From Pseudorhodobacter antarcticus (lineage in GTDB: Bacteria > Pseudomonadota > Alphaproteobacteria > Rhodobacterales > Rhodobacteraceae): DNA of 64,000 nt. The stretch's first letter is position 1, and each line of letters begins with the position of its first letter. Made by a program: the position numbers and the translations under genes. The notes below the pieces were generated by a model that made no database searches, was not told where the DNA came from, and saw nothing but the letters and a program-made list of their open reading frames with translations. Below are positions 52,314 through 62,415 of this stretch, one piece after another. The DNA lies in NCBI RefSeq assembly GCF_900110135.1, contig NZ_FOCO01000005.1:90357-154356 (forward strand). The letters run 5' to 3'.

Positions 52314-52730
52314 CTATTCTTCGCCGCCCGCATCTTTCATCAATCGATCCGCCTTTTTGCGCACCAATGCTGACCGCAGATCGTGCATGGCCAACAAAAG
52401 CGTATCGGTGACAAATTCCAACTGCTCCTCACTCGCGCGGGTTTGCACCCATTGCGTGGTCAGGTTCATGTGGTCGACTGCGCGCAAAATATCATCCGCC
52501 TCGCGCGCCGCCAATTGATGGATGCGCTGGGCAATCCAGCCTTGGATTTCGGCAATATCATCGCTGCTTAATGCGCGGTCGCCATGTGGCTTTACCTCGC
52601 CGTTGCGGATGTTGATGGTCGCGATTTGGTCCATTTCAATGCGGCGCTGGCGGTTTTCGGTATCAACCCGAAACACCAGCGCCCCATTGTCACGCACCCG
52701 AAAGTAATAGTCCGGCAGATCGCCCGCCAT
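52314..52730 (-). CDS. Conserved hypothetical protein
   Basis: 138 residues. It begins MAGDLPDYYFRVRDNGALVF and has RRIEMDQIATINIRNGEVKP, then a helical C-terminal half (IQGWIAQRIHQLAAREADDI). No signal peptide or membrane segment. The N-terminal half looks like a small beta fold. It lies 10 bases after the aspartate aminotransferase gene and is probably in its operon. I do not recognise a defined family or function. Confidence 0.75.
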   Translation of the reverse strand: MAGDLPDYYFRVRDNGALVFRVDTENRQRRIEMDQIATINIRNGEVKPHGDRALSSDDIAEIQGWIAQRIHQLAAREADDILRAVDHMNLTTQWVQTRASEEQLEFVTDTLLLAMHDLRSALVRKKADRLMKDAGGEE

Positions 52731-52740
52731 ATTGCCCCCG

Positions 52741-54009
<1,269 letters not shown>

Positions 54010-54065
54010 TCATAGGGTGCGCAGGAACGACGATCAAGCGATAACACCGCAAGAGGATATGAGAA

Positions 54066-54461
54066 ATGACCGAGACCGATAGCACCAACTGGTACAGCGC
54101 CGAGGCCGCGACCTTTGGCGACCGTGTGGCCGCCGCGCGCGAGGCGGCAAGCCTGACCCCTGAAGGACTGGCGCGGCGGTTGGGGGTAAAGTTGGTGACG
54201 ATCCAGAATTGGGAAAACGACCATTCCGAACCGCGCGCGAACAAATTGCAAATGCTGTCGGGGATGCTGAATGTGTCGATGCGTTGGCTGTTGACTGGCG
54301 AAGGTGACGGGGTCGATGCGCCCGTGGCCCCAAGCAGCGGTGATTTGAACAAAGCGCTGGCCGATCTGTCGCGCCTGCGCGCGGAAGCTTTGGCCATGTC
54401 GCAAGATATGGGGCATCTGGAAAAGCGGCTGCGCGTGTTGCTGCGGGATGCCGCCCAATGA
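54066..54461 (+). CDS. XRE-family helix-turn-helix regulator
   Basis: 131 residues. The helix-turn-helix lies at about 18-72 (AREAASLTPEGLARRLGVKL, then VTIQNWENDHSEPRANKL). A C-terminal helix of about 35 residues (DLNKALADLSRLRAEALAMS) is predicted coiled. AGGATATGAGAA precedes the ATG. Its end overlaps the sdhE ATG (ATGA), so the two are co-translated. The target genes are unknown. Confidence 0.88.
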   Translation: MTETDSTNWYSAEAATFGDRVAAAREAASLTPEGLARRLGVKLVTIQNWENDHSEPRANKLQMLSGMLNVSMRWLLTGEGDGVDAPVAPSSGDLNKALADLSRLRAEALAMSQDMGHLEKRLRVLLRDAAQ

Positions 54462-54739
54462 TCGAGCATTTGAACGAGACACCCGAGGCGCGGCTGAAAC
54501 GCATGAACATGCGGTCATGGCGGCGCGGCACCAAGGAAATGGACATGATTCTTGGCCCCTATGCCGATGCGCATTTGGCGGGCATGGACGAGGCGCGGTT
54601 GGTGCTGTTTGACCGCTTGCTGTGGGAAAATGACCAAGACCTGTTGCCGTGGGTGTTGGGCCATGTCGATGGGCCGCCCGATTATGCGGTGCTTTTGGCC
54701 GAAATTGGCGTGTTTTCCCGCAATCGGTTGCTGGCATAG
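54458..54739 (+). CDS. sdhE: Succinate dehydrogenase flavinylation factor SdhE
   Basis: 93 residues. The RGxxE motif appears as MRSWRRGTKEMDMILG (about 18-33). The acidic helices (LVLFDRLLWENDQDLLPWVLG) match the five-helix bundle family. SdhE helps attach FAD covalently to succinate dehydrogenase. The sdh genes are not in this window. It is translationally coupled to an XRE regulator. Confidence 0.93.
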   Translation: MIEHLNETPEARLKRMNMRSWRRGTKEMDMILGPYADAHLAGMDEARLVLFDRLLWENDQDLLPWVLGHVDGPPDYAVLLAEIGVFSRNRLLA

Positions 54740-54852
54740 GGCGGTCGATTAAACCTTTTCGCCAAATTCGACATGAAACTGTCACGAGTTTACCGAATGT
54801 TTGCGTTTTGTGCTGATTCTACGTCCAGAAAGTTTCTTGGGCGGAGAAAGCG

Positions 54853-55350
54853 ATGACACTACACACAAAACTGTTGGACGGGTCGGACAAGGCCTTGATG
54901 TCCAGCTATCTGGAAAGTCTTGCATTGGTCGAACGGCTGCACCGTTTGCTGCTGGACGTGGTCAAGGATGAATTTGAACGGCTGGGCGTGCTGGAAATCA
55001 ATTCGGTGCAAGCGCTGCTGTTGTTCAATATTGGTGAAAATGAGGTGACTGCGGGGGAATTAAAATCCCGTGGGTATTATCAAGGGTCCAACGTCAGCTA
55101 TAACCTGAAAAAGCTGGTCGAATTGGGGTATATGCACCACCAGCGGTCCGAAATTGACCGCAGGTCGGTGCGCGTGCGCTTGACAGAAAAAGGGCGCAAT
55201 ATTCGGACCATGCTGAACGATCTGTTCGCCCGCCATACCGAAGGGTTTGAGGCGCGCGGCATCATCAACGCGTCGGGGATGGAAGATATCAACCAATCGC
55301 TAAAGCGAATGGAACGGTATTGGACGGACCAAATCCGCTATATTTATTAG
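54853..55350 (+). CDS. MarR-type winged-helix regulator (LdtR-like)
   Basis: 165 residues. The winged-helix region covers about 50-115 (QGSNVSYNLKKLVELGYM as recognition helix, then SEIDRRSVRVRLTEKG as wing). Long helices flank it for dimerisation. It resembles the LdtR group of alphaproteobacterial MarR proteins, which control L,D-transpeptidase and stress genes. It has its own upstream region of 113 bases with a GGCGGAG ribosome-binding site. Its end faces the kpsC-like gene with 4 bases between. Confidence 0.85.
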   Translation: MTLHTKLLDGSDKALMSSYLESLALVERLHRLLLDVVKDEFERLGVLEINSVQALLLFNIGENEVTAGELKSRGYYQGSNVSYNLKKLVELGYMHHQRSEIDRRSVRVRLTEKGRNIRTMLNDLFARHTEGFEARGIINASGMEDINQSLKRMERYWTDQIRYIY

Positions 55351-55354
55351 GGGT

Positions 55355-57415
55355 TTAGCGCCAAAATCCTGCGTGGCTGGCGAATCGTCCTTGCAGCTTT
55401 GCCAAAAGGCGATGGGCAAGGGCGGACCGCGGAACCGCGCCGCTATGCAGCCTATCCAGCACCACCTCTGGGGGGCAGGGCAGGCGGCTTAGGGGATCAA
55501 AGTAACGCGGATATGCGATTAGCGTTGCGTGGACCAGAAGGTCCAAGGATGGGCGGATTTGGGGGGTGCCATCAAGCTGCAAAAGGCGGCGCTGTGGCAC
55601 GGGGCCAAGATCATAGGTCAGCCCCCAACCGGCATAAAACGGCGCGCCAAGGCAAGTGACCTGCTTGCCCCGGATCAGCGCCTCAAACCCCAGCAGCGAT
55701 GTCATGGTCCAGACGTGCTGCACCCTGTCCAACAGGGCGATTGGGTCGGCGTGATTGGCGATATGATCGACCAAGGGGGCAAGGGTTGCGGGCTCAATCT
55801 TGCCCGGACGCAATCCGGCCTCCACATCAGGGTGGGGTTTATAGATCAGTACCGCTTGCGGGTTCGCCGCACGCGCCGCCTGCACCAACGCCAGATTGTG
55901 GCGCACATCGCCTGCCCCAAGACGAATGGAGGCGTCATCCTCTACCTGGCCGGGTATCAGGATGCACAGCTTGTCTTGCGGCACATCGGGCAGATCGCCC
56001 CCCCCCAGATTGTATTTTGACAACCGCTGGTTAATCAGCGCGTCGCGCAGCGTGCGGGCGCGGTTGGCCGCATCGGGCGGCGGGGGGGACAAAATCAAGC
56101 GTTCAAGCCGGCTTTCAACCGATGGGTCATAGTAAATCCCCAGATCATCTACCACCAAACTCAGCGGCGGCACCAGATTGGCCCCCAACCCGCGCGAGCG
56201 TAAAAACCCATCCTCCACCCGGCGAATCACCACTGGGGCGGTCAGGCCCACAGGCGCTTTTCCCGCCCAAACCAACAGGCCCGCGCCCTGTTTTGTGGCA
56301 AGCGCTACGGCTTTTTCTGGATTATCTTCAAATTTTACGGATTTTTGACGACCAAACACCGCCTGCAACCGCCCACGTTTCCACAGGCGCATTCCCAGCG
56401 CCACATGGCCACGGTGATCTTCGCGGTAGGCGCGGGTTTCGGCCTCCAGCTGATTCAGGGCATCTTCAAAGCTGCACAAGCGGTCGCGGCACGGGTCGTA
56501 CCATGTCGGCGCCAAGATATAAGTGGCAGCAAAAAGCTGTGTCGCCGTCAGTGCGCGGGTGCGGCGCGGGCAGGGCAATGCATCCTGCGACAGCCCCCAA
56601 CCGGCATAGATTGGGCGACCGAAAACGCGGGGGCGGTGACCTGCAAAAATCGCCTCCATCCCCAGTTGCGACGACAAGGTGTAAACCGCCAAAGCCCCGT
56701 CCAAAAGTCGCCACGGCGACACCGCAGCGGTCAGCAAGTCATACCCCGCGCCGGGGCCAAAATGTCCTTGGCGCAACCCTAAATTCGTCTCAGGATGCGA
56801 TTTTATGACAATCCGCGCGCCCGGATGTTCGGCCTGCGCGGTCGCCAACGTCTGCGCAAATGCAGCCCCATCTGCGCCTGAACAGGCGACTGATGCATCG
56901 CCGCGTGTCTGGTCCACCACCAAAACATAGCCGGGTTCAGGGCAGGGCAGGCCCAGATCGTGAATGTTGTATTTTGACAAATCTGCGGCGCGCAGCCGCG
57001 CCATTCCCAGCGATGCCCGCGCCAAAAGGTGCGGATCGTCCAAATCGGCTGTTTGCAAAATATGCTCCAGCATCGACGGCTGGCTGGCATCAAAATGCAC
57101 CCCCAGCGGATCAATCAGCAGACCCAAAGGGGCATCCCCCGCGCGCCCCGGCCGGACGGAGCGTAAAAACGCATCCTCCACCCGGATTAGGGGGGCAGCG
57201 CGTCTTGCTGCTACCGCTTCGCCCCGCTTGGCATAGGGGCTGCGGCCCCAAACAGCGACCGCATCATCGCCGGAGGGCAGGCCCAGCGACAGATCATACC
57301 CGGCAAGCTGCAAAATGCGGCGCAGACGCGGCGCGCGCCAAAACCCCGCGTTATATGCAAACAGCCGCCGGGGGGGTGCCCCGGCGGCTGTTGAAGGGAC
57401 CACGTCAGCCGACAA
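55355..57415 (-). CDS. kpsC: Capsule polysaccharide biosynthesis protein, KpsC-like
   Basis: 686 residues made of two related halves. Each half has the elements DPLGVHFDASQPSMLE (N) and DDLGIYYDPSVESRLE (C), SKYN, a KSHPE/KPHPD motif, and SSQLGMEAIFAG / TSLLGFEALIRG. KpsC proteins are dual beta-Kdo transferases that build the lipid-linked linker for capsule export. The first codon is uncertain: TTG at 57415 (5 bases after the kpsD-like gene) or GTG at 57403; no strong ribosome-binding site is visible. It is in one direction with the kpsD- and kpsS-like genes. Confidence 0.9.
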   Translation of the reverse strand: MSADVVPSTAAGAPPRRLFAYNAGFWRAPRLRRILQLAGYDLSLGLPSGDDAVAVWGRSPYAKRGEAVAARRAAPLIRVEDAFLRSVRPGRAGDAPLGLLIDPLGVHFDASQPSMLEHILQTADLDDPHLLARASLGMARLRAADLSKYNIHDLGLPCPEPGYVLVVDQTRGDASVACSGADGAAFAQTLATAQAEHPGARIVIKSHPETNLGLRQGHFGPGAGYDLLTAAVSPWRLLDGALAVYTLSSQLGMEAIFAGHRPRVFGRPIYAGWGLSQDALPCPRRTRALTATQLFAATYILAPTWYDPCRDRLCSFEDALNQLEAETRAYREDHRGHVALGMRLWKRGRLQAVFGRQKSVKFEDNPEKAVALATKQGAGLLVWAGKAPVGLTAPVVIRRVEDGFLRSRGLGANLVPPLSLVVDDLGIYYDPSVESRLERLILSPPPPDAANRARTLRDALINQRLSKYNLGGGDLPDVPQDKLCILIPGQVEDDASIRLGAGDVRHNLALVQAARAANPQAVLIYKPHPDVEAGLRPGKIEPATLAPLVDHIANHADPIALLDRVQHVWTMTSLLGFEALIRGKQVTCLGAPFYAGWGLTYDLGPVPQRRLLQLDGTPQIRPSLDLLVHATLIAYPRYFDPLSRLPCPPEVVLDRLHSGAVPRSALAHRLLAKLQGRFASHAGFWR

Positions 57416-57419
57416 AGGC

Positions 57420-58568
57420 TCAGCTGCCAGAGCTGCTGGTTGCGCTGTCAGACAATGATGTTGCCGCCCCGACGGTGCCAGTTACCGCAGCAATCGTGCG
57501 CTGCCACTGTACAAACGGCGCTTCGGTCACATAAACCGTGTCGCCGTCCCGCACCAGAAAATCGCGCGCCTCAAACATGCCGGTTGGTTGTGTCAGGTCC
57601 AGCACATAGACCATGCGCTGATCGCCGGTCAAATCGGACCGACCCAGCACTGAATTGGCAATTTCCGCCGGTTCATTGCGGAACACGAACACGCCTGTCG
57701 GGTCCGCGGTGGTGCTGTTCAAGCCGCCAACTTGGGCAATCGCTTCAATCGCGGACAGGGTTTGGCTTTCAAACGGCACCCGGTTTTGCGTGCCGGTTGC
57801 CCCCATCGCCACATAGGCGCGGGTGTCGCGTTCCACAACAATCCGGTCGCCCGCCCGCAGCGCAATGTCCAGCGCGGGGTTGGCATACAAATCTTCTAGC
57901 CAGATTTTATCGGTATGGCTGCCGCGCGTGACACGCACCAACGCCACCGCCGGTTCAATCGCCACGCCGCCCGCCCGCGCCAACATTGCGGTCAAGGTGC
58001 GGGTGGGGCGTTCGATCGGAAACACACCTTGGCCGCTGACAGCCCCCGACACCGACACGGTGGAACCGTCGCCGGCCACACGCTGCACGGTGACTTGCGG
58101 ATCTGGAGTCTGGCTGTCCAGCTTTTGGGTGATCAAACGGCGCAGTCCTTCGGGGCTTTGACCCGATGCTTTGATCCGGCCAGCATAGGGCACAAAGATG
58201 AAACCCGCGCCATCAACCTGCACTTGGTCCAGCAAGGATACCCGCTGGCCAGTGTTGCCCAACAGCGGGTCATCCTTGACGTTTTCAAACACGGTCAGCG
58301 CCAGAATATCGCCCGGCGCAATGGTATCGGACCCCACAACGCCCGCATTGCGGAAGTTGGAGCCAAAGCCAAAGGCAGGCGTCACCGCCGTCGCACGCGT
58401 CACGCGGCTGTTGACGGACACGATGAACGCATCCCCCTCTTTCAGCACAGAACCTGCAAAGATTTCTTTTTTATTCGGGCCGGGGCGCGGCAAGCTACAC
58501 CCAACAAGTGCCGCAACACAAACCACAAGGACCAAGCCCTTGGCCCCTTTTTTCGCCATCAATTTCAC
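57420..58568 (-). CDS. Polysaccharide export outer-membrane lipoprotein, Wza/KpsD type
   Basis: 382 residues. The lipobox LVGC follows a short signal peptide. The poly-export domain lies at about 85-170 (APGDILALTVFENV and GFIFVPYAGRIKASGQSPEG). SLBB-like repeats follow (VSVSGAVSGQGVFPIERPTR). It would form the outer-membrane channel for the capsule. Start: GTG at 58568 behind AAGGAG, 9 bases before an ATG that is also possible. The C-terminus is Ser-rich. The partner ABC transporter (KpsM/T) and KpsE are not in this window. Confidence 0.9.
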   Translation of the reverse strand: MKLMAKKGAKGLVLVVCVAALVGCSLPRPGPNKKEIFAGSVLKEGDAFIVSVNSRVTRATAVTPAFGFGSNFRNAGVVGSDTIAPGDILALTVFENVKDDPLLGNTGQRVSLLDQVQVDGAGFIFVPYAGRIKASGQSPEGLRRLITQKLDSQTPDPQVTVQRVAGDGSTVSVSGAVSGQGVFPIERPTRTLTAMLARAGGVAIEPAVALVRVTRGSHTDKIWLEDLYANPALDIALRAGDRIVVERDTRAYVAMGATGTQNRVPFESQTLSAIEAIAQVGGLNSTTADPTGVFVFRNEPAEIANSVLGRSDLTGDQRMVYVLDLTQPTGMFEARDFLVRDGDTVYVTEAPFVQWQRTIAAVTGTVGAATSLSDSATSSSGS

Positions 58569-58655
58569 TGCCCGGGCTCCTTTTTTGGATACTGCCTCAG
58601 TATTTTTTTTACAAACCTACACAGCAGCGGCAGAAAATTCCAGTTTTCCGGGACT

Positions 58656-59948
58656 TTATCCTTTTACGAGGCGCAACTGTTGCCTTGGTGCCGCGCTTCC
58701 TTTGGTCAGCGCGTCGTATGGATCGTCGGGCAAAAGCATCATGTCTACCACCTGTCGTAGCAACTCACGCCGCCCACGCGAGGAGTAGAAGCCACCGGGC
58801 ACTTGCGACGTTTCCAACAGATAGTGGCGATAATCGCGGTACGCACGGCTGTCGGGGCGGGTTGGATGGGTGAAAAACGCCTCCAACGGCTGCGCCGAGA
58901 CAAATTCGGGCTTGGCATAGACCGCCGTGCCGAACACTTTTAGCGGCAAACCGCGCCAAAGCACCTGCTGGGCGGCGGTGGAATTGACCGTGATCGCCGA
59001 CCGCGCGTGGTTCAGCAGCACCGCCAATTTGCCGCCCCGCACAAAATGCACCCGGCCTTGGACGCCGTACAATTTCGCCAAGCTTTTGATTTCGCGCGCA
59101 ACGGGCACGCGGCCATCCTCCAGCGGGTGGGCCTTGAACACGAGGTGATGATGCGGTGATGCGCCTTTGGCAAACCCCTCCATCACCAAGGCCAAAAATT
59201 CGGTCATCGTTGAAAACGGTGAATGCATTTGGAAACTGCTATCATGTTCCAGCTGCAACAGCACCAGATGATAGGGAAAGCCGCCGTGTTTGATGCGCAC
59301 ATTGGCCAGCATCCGTTCCCAGCGGTGAAAAGGCAGCAAAATCAGTCGTTTGCAATACAGCATAAATTCTTGCGAAACCGTCAGCGCGCGGTGCGGGCGA
59401 TAGCGGCGAAAATCCCAAAACCCGGCCAGTACGAACCAATGATACAGCGCGCCCCAGAAAATATGCTGGCGCATGTCGCCCCAACGCGCCGGGGCATCGG
59501 GCAAATCCATGTCCGATTGTGCCAAATCGGTCTGCATCTGTGCCAGCGTCAGGTCCATCAGCCGCGAATTGCCGTTCGACCCGCCGCGTTCATAGGTCAC
59601 CCAATGGGGCCGCAAATACCCTTCTTCAAACACATGCACGGTCAACCCTGCCGCTTTTGCAATTCGCACCGCATAGGCGTGGATGGGCCGCGTGTCGCCA
59701 TAAAGCACGATATCGGTGATGTCTTTTTCAGCAATCAGGGCGGTAAAGGCGTCAGGCCACGCCTCTACACTGGCTTTATGCGCGATAAAACTGGCCGCTT
59801 TGGGCCAAAACGCGCGGTCGCCGCGGTTGAACCCGACGCGCCACACCTGCGCCCCCGATTTTTCCAACATTGTGCCCAAATGGGAAAAGAAGGGGCCATG
59901 CGGCCCTTGCAGCAATAAAAACCGACGATTTTCACCCGATACGCGCAT
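58656..59948 (-). CDS. kpsS: Capsule polysaccharide export protein, KpsS-like
   Basis: 430 residues. It begins with FLLLQGPHGPFFSHLGTML and has VFEEGYLRPHWVTYE, then LVFKAHPLEDGR and TVNSTAAQQVLWRGLPLKVF, the motifs of KpsS, the first beta-Kdo transferase on phosphatidylglycerol. The ATG at 59948 follows AAAAAGGTGTGTG. Frames upstream lack motifs. It is 87 bases from the kpsD-like gene in the same direction and is probably in one operon with it and kpsC. Confidence 0.9.
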   Translation of the reverse strand: MRVSGENRRFLLLQGPHGPFFSHLGTMLEKSGAQVWRVGFNRGDRAFWPKAASFIAHKASVEAWPDAFTALIAEKDITDIVLYGDTRPIHAYAVRIAKAAGLTVHVFEEGYLRPHWVTYERGGSNGNSRLMDLTLAQMQTDLAQSDMDLPDAPARWGDMRQHIFWGALYHWFVLAGFWDFRRYRPHRALTVSQEFMLYCKRLILLPFHRWERMLANVRIKHGGFPYHLVLLQLEHDSSFQMHSPFSTMTEFLALVMEGFAKGASPHHHLVFKAHPLEDGRVPVAREIKSLAKLYGVQGRVHFVRGGKLAVLLNHARSAITVNSTAAQQVLWRGLPLKVFGTAVYAKPEFVSAQPLEAFFTHPTRPDSRAYRDYRHYLLETSQVPGGFYSSRGRRELLRQVVDMMLLPDDPYDALTKGSAAPRQQLRLVKG

Positions 59949-60119
59949 CACACACCTTTTTGCCCCATCCATTCCATTTCTCCCCCGTGGTAAAGGGGAA
60001 AAGCCGGGGCTTTGCACCGATATGGTCGACAAGCCGGGCAGAATTAAGGCCAATTTTGCGGCCCTTGCAAGGCAGTTGCGTCAAGGGTACGCCTAAGGGC
60101 ATCAATAAGGGGTTAAGGC

Positions 60120-60722
60120 ATGTTCACAGGCATCGTGACGGATATTGGCACTGTTTTGGCGCTGGAACAGCAGGGTGATTTGCGCGCGCGCATCGGCACC
60201 CGCTATGACATTGCGGGGATTGATATCGGGGCCTCCATCGCCTGTGATGGGGTGTGTTTGACCGTGATCGCGCTGGGGTCTGCGCCGCAAAACTGGTTTG
60301 ATGTGCAAATCAGCGCGGAATCGGTCAGTAAGACCAATATTGCGGGCTGGACCGTGGGCCATCCGTTGAACCTTGAACGCGCTTTAAAAGTCGGGGATGA
60401 ACTTGGCGGTCACATTGTGTCGGGCCATGTGGACGGTCTGGCCGAGGTGGTGGCCGTGCGCCGCGAAGGCGACAGCACCCGCGTCACCTTTCGCGCGCCC
60501 CACGCGTTGGCGGGCTTTATCGCGCCCAAAGGGTCTGTCGCGCTGAACGGCACATCGCTGACGGTGAATGAGGTGGAAGGAACCGATTTTGGCATCAACT
60601 TTATCCCCCACACCCAATCTGCGACCACTTGGGGCACGGTGGCCGTGGGTGACCAGATCAACCTAGAGGTGGATACAATGGCGCGGTACGTCGCGCGCCT
60701 GCGCGATTGGGCAAAGATGTAG
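60120..60722 (+). CDS. ribE: Riboflavin synthase, alpha chain
   Basis: 200 residues made of two similar barrels. The first begins MFTGIVTDIGTV and has ACDGVCLTV. The second has GHIVSGHVDG and LNGTSLTVNEV. It converts two lumazines to riboflavin. It heads ribE-ribB-ribH-nusB. No RFN riboswitch is apparent in the short space before it. Confidence 0.96.
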   Translation: MFTGIVTDIGTVLALEQQGDLRARIGTRYDIAGIDIGASIACDGVCLTVIALGSAPQNWFDVQISAESVSKTNIAGWTVGHPLNLERALKVGDELGGHIVSGHVDGLAEVVAVRREGDSTRVTFRAPHALAGFIAPKGSVALNGTSLTVNEVEGTDFGINFIPHTQSATTWGTVAVGDQINLEVDTMARYVARLRDWAKM

Positions 60723-60789
60723 CGCCCCCCCCTCTGGCATTTGCGGCGCAGGCGCGCTATGGCCTGCAAGATCACCAAAGGGGCCGCCC

Positions 60790-61890
60790 ATGACCAAGAC
60801 CGAATACAGCGATGTAATCTCCTCCATCGAGGAGATTATCGACGATGCCCGCAATGGCCGCATGTTTATTCTGGTGGACCATGAGGACCGCGAGAATGAA
60901 GGCGATCTGGTGATCCCGGCGCAAAAATGCACAGCGTCCCATATTAATTTTATGGCGACCCATGGGCGTGGCTTGATCTGCCTGACGCTGACCGAAAACC
61001 GCATCGAAGCGCTGGGCCTGACGTTGATGAGCCCGAAAAACTCCAGCCGCCACGAAACCGCTTTCACCACGTCGATCGAGGCGCGCGAAGGGGTTTCCAC
61101 TGGCATTTCGGCCGCTGACCGTGCGCTGACCATCGCCGTGGCAATCGACCCCGCGATGGGCCCGCAAGACATCGCGACCCCCGGCCATGTATTTCCCCTG
61201 CGCGCCCGCAACGGCGGCGTTTTGGTGCGTGCGGGCCATACGGAGGCGGCGACAGACGTGTCGCGGCTGGCCGGATTGGACCCGTCGGGCGTGATCTGCG
61301 AGATTATGAATGATGATGGCACCATGGCGCGCCTGCCCGACCTGATCGGGTTTGCGCAAAAACATGGCCTGAAAATTGGCACCATTTCGGATTTGATCGC
61401 CTATCGTCGCCGCAACGACAACTTGGTGCGCGTCAGTTCGCAATCGGTTGTGGCGTCTGAATTTGGTGGCGATTGGACCATGCAAATCTATACCGATGAT
61501 ACCGAAGGGGCCGAACATGTCGTCCTGATCAAAGGCGATATTTCCACGCCGGACCCGGTTTTGGTGCGGATGCACACGATGGACCCGTTGATGGATGTGG
61601 TGGGCCTTGGGCCCGCAGGTCGCACTGGCGAATTTGGCGATGCGATGCGCCTGATCGCGACCGAGGGGCGGGGTGTGTTGGTCCTTTTGCGTGATTTGCA
61701 CATGAAAATGGTAACGGATGCTGAGGTAAGCCCGCAAATTTTGCGCCAATACGGGCTTGGCGCACAGATCCTGTCCAGTGTGGGTGTCAAAGATCTGGTG
61801 CTACTCACCAACTCGCCACGCCCCAAAGTTGTGGGCCTTGATGCTTACGGCCTGACCATCACCGGCACCCGTGCCATTCCGAAAGCTTGA
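60790..61890 (+). CDS. ribB: 3,4-dihydroxy-2-butanone 4-phosphate synthase with degenerate GTP cyclohydrolase II domain
   Basis: 366 residues. The N-terminal RibB domain is intact: VDHEDRENEGDLV, MATHGRGLICLTL, GISAADRALTI and RAGHTEAATDVSRLAG. The C-terminal region (about 205-366) has the RibA fold but lacks the zinc cysteines: where GTP cyclohydrolase II has C-x10-C-x-C there is HTMDPLMDVVGLGPAGR. It is therefore probably only a butanone-phosphate synthase. An active GTP cyclohydrolase II must be elsewhere in the genome. Confidence 0.93.
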   Translation: MTKTEYSDVISSIEEIIDDARNGRMFILVDHEDRENEGDLVIPAQKCTASHINFMATHGRGLICLTLTENRIEALGLTLMSPKNSSRHETAFTTSIEAREGVSTGISAADRALTIAVAIDPAMGPQDIATPGHVFPLRARNGGVLVRAGHTEAATDVSRLAGLDPSGVICEIMNDDGTMARLPDLIGFAQKHGLKIGTISDLIAYRRRNDNLVRVSSQSVVASEFGGDWTMQIYTDDTEGAEHVVLIKGDISTPDPVLVRMHTMDPLMDVVGLGPAGRTGEFGDAMRLIATEGRGVLVLLRDLHMKMVTDAEVSPQILRQYGLGAQILSSVGVKDLVLLTNSPRPKVVGLDAYGLTITGTRAIPKA

Positions 61891-61893
61891 CCC

Positions 61894-62415
61894 ATGGCAT
61901 CGCATGAAACGCATTGCACCCTGCCGCTGCCCACATTCGACAAGCCGGTAAAGCTGTTGATCGTAGTCGCTCCCTATTACCGCGCAGTTGCCGACCAGAT
62001 GATCGTGGGCGCGCGCGCCACCGCTGCAGCCTGTGGCGCAGAGGTGGAGGTGATCGAAGTGCCCGGCGCGCTGGAGGTGCCGACCGCGATTGCGATTGCC
62101 GAACGGCAAAGCAATTTTGATGGCTATGTCGCACTCGGCTGTGTGATCCGCGGCGAAACCACCCATTATGATACGGTGTGCAACGACAGCAGCCGCGCGA
62201 TTTCCTTGCTGGGCCTGCAAGGGGCCTGCATTGGCAACGGGATCTTGACGGTCGAAAACATGGACCAAGCCGAAGTGCGCGCCAATCCTGACAAACAAAA
62301 CAAAGGGGGCGGTGCCGCCGCCGCCGCCCTGCATCTGATCGCCTTGTCGCGCCGCTGGTCCAGCGCGCGCAAAGGCATCGGTTTCCGTGCATCCGAGGAT
62401 AGCTTTCGCGCATGA
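61894..62415 (+). CDS. ribH: 6,7-dimethyl-8-ribityllumazine synthase
   Basis: 173 residues. Typical parts are VPGALEVPTAI, GCVIRGETTHYDTVCNDSS and GNGILTVENMDQA. It condenses the RibD product with the RibB product, forming lumazine. It begins 3 bases after ribB and overlaps nusB by 4 bases (ATGA), so the operon is tightly coupled. Confidence 0.96.
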   Translation: MASHETHCTLPLPTFDKPVKLLIVVAPYYRAVADQMIVGARATAAACGAEVEVIEVPGALEVPTAIAIAERQSNFDGYVALGCVIRGETTHYDTVCNDSSRAISLLGLQGACIGNGILTVENMDQAEVRANPDKQNKGGGAAAAALHLIALSRRWSSARKGIGFRASEDSFRA

